64,000 nt of DNA from contig OY759261.1 in assembly GCA_963662155.1 (NCBI GenBank), forward strand, positions 65,655,417 to 65,719,416, given 5' to 3'. The notes beneath the pieces were generated by a model. That model was not told the DNA's origin. It searched no databases and worked only from the letters and a program-made list of their open reading frames with translations. Below, piece by piece: positions 63,101-64,000 of this stretch; the stretch's first letter is position 1, and each line of letters begins with the position of its first letter. This stretch comes from Lamellibrachia columna (Eukaryota; Annelida; Polychaeta; Sabellida; Siboglinidae). Position numbers and translations under genes: made by a program.

Positions 63101-64000
63101 AATTTCTCTGCCCACGGCTGGATGTAAAGTAAGCATTATGGTTTCCAGGATACCTGGATCAGATCTGCACAACGGAGTACCATTCGTAGAATAATGTACA
63201 ACCTATAACAGCGCAGCGAACCAATCACTCCGAAATTATTTCCGGAACAACACGCGCCATTGCTCCTCACCTGCTCCAAGTCAATCATTGTGTCCACCGT
63301 CCTAGTTCCGATGCCTTCACCCCTCCGAGCAGAATGGAACCGCCCATTCGGTGCGCGTGCCCCTGTATCTGCCCGGCGCGTTATTAGTCCATGTTGTTGA
63401 TAGAAGGGCAACCGGGTCGGCGGTTATCTTGTAAAGGAAGCGCCCGAAGGTTGAATTGTACATTTAGTGCTTAGCTACAGTTAATGTAGCCCCCCGGCTC
63501 ATCTCTCTGCCGACAACCGTTCCCGGCTTGAGTCCTGACTTGGTAACCGAGAACGCATGTTCGCGCCTAAAGAAACAACTTATGCTACTCCACTGGACGA
63601 TATCCGGATACATTAACGTTCCGTAGTTCGCCGAATCGGACCAAGTAACAGGCAAGTACTGCACCCACATTCCCAGGGCATGGACAGGGGTAGCTTCGGT
63701 TCTTTTAGAAAAAGGACATGTCGGCTCGTGCCGGTAAACCGTCGCCGTAGACTACGCCACTATCGAGTGCCATATACTTAGCCATAAGCGTCTGAACCCG
63801 TTGAATATTGCGCGGGGTGAAGTGGTGACTGCGAGCATATGGGGGGAGGGGTGGCAAAGCATATTCGGGCTTCCACACCCTAAATATTGTGGTGCTCATC
63901 CTACCCAGGCGTCCCGGTTCCGATGTCAACGATACACGCATACCGTTACTAGCATTATATGTCAATTATCTTGACAATACGGTTTTAAGGTGATTTTCGT
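63101..64000. other. Compositionally distinct terminal segment
   Basis: GC rises to about 43-63% in sampled 60-bp lines, against clearly AT-rich host sequence before it. CpG is frequent (about 14 in the last 220 bp). Reverse frames of 60-90 codons (63,136-63,411; 63,464-63,670; 63,705-63,965) lack family motifs, repeats or splice structure. The boundary near 63,100 is approximate. Confidence 0.6.

Noticed and set aside
63136..63965. Reverse frames of 68-91 codons as exons of one gene
   Set aside because: No family motifs and no consistent splice joins. Such lengths are expected by chance at 50% GC.

Overview
The window is eukaryotic: AT-rich, intron-dense animal DNA with four recognisable multi-exon genes separated and invaded by transposable elements and minisatellites. 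Canonical GT-AG introns, tRNA-derived SINEs, CR1-like LINEs, a Ty3/Gypsy element and hAT relics suggest an invertebrate metazoan, most likely a lophotrochozoan such as a mollusc. The species-level guess is inference only. No bacterial-style operon, CRISPR array or rRNA was seen.

Layout. (1) 4,545-14,104 (+): the 3' seven exons of the AMP-activated protein kinase gamma subunit (CBS2-CBS4). The 5' exons with CBS1 were not found and probably lie upstream. The first intron here (4.9 kb) is about 70% minisatellite. (2) 16,645-21,811 (-): a seven-exon proline iminopeptidase (S33 alpha/beta hydrolase) that appears complete at about 392 aa, with one GC-AG intron. (3) about 24,656-36,959 (+): an ankyrin-repeat protein in nine phase-consistent exons, family not recognised. 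One intron holds a 3-kb hAT element. (4) 39,182-45,974 (-): an OVCA2/FSH-type serine hydrolase with a 23-nt microexon. Its start-codon exon was not found. (5) 48.6-58.5 kb: mobile-element territory, with a CR1-like LINE (+) and a Ty3/Gypsy retrotransposon with both LTRs, split by a second CR1-like LINE in the opposite orientation. (6) 58.5-63.1 kb: no gene seen, with two long (TA)n tracts and a 17-copy 52-bp satellite. (7) about 63.1-64.0 kb: an abrupt change to roughly 50% GC with undepleted CpG and no recognisable content.

The host genes alternate in orientation: AMPK gamma and the peptidase converge, the peptidase and the ankyrin gene diverge, and the ankyrin gene and OVCA2 converge. They do not form an obvious pathway. 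Exon boundaries were worked out by hand from splice sites, reading phase and family resemblance. All exon phases listed for the four genes fit together, which is the strongest evidence for the models.

The most unusual features are two tandem arrays that start at a 3' splice site (in the AMPK gamma and peptidase genes), a minisatellite grown inside a LINE reading frame, an AMPK gamma exon that stays open in frame into a LINE tail, and the compositional break at the right end.
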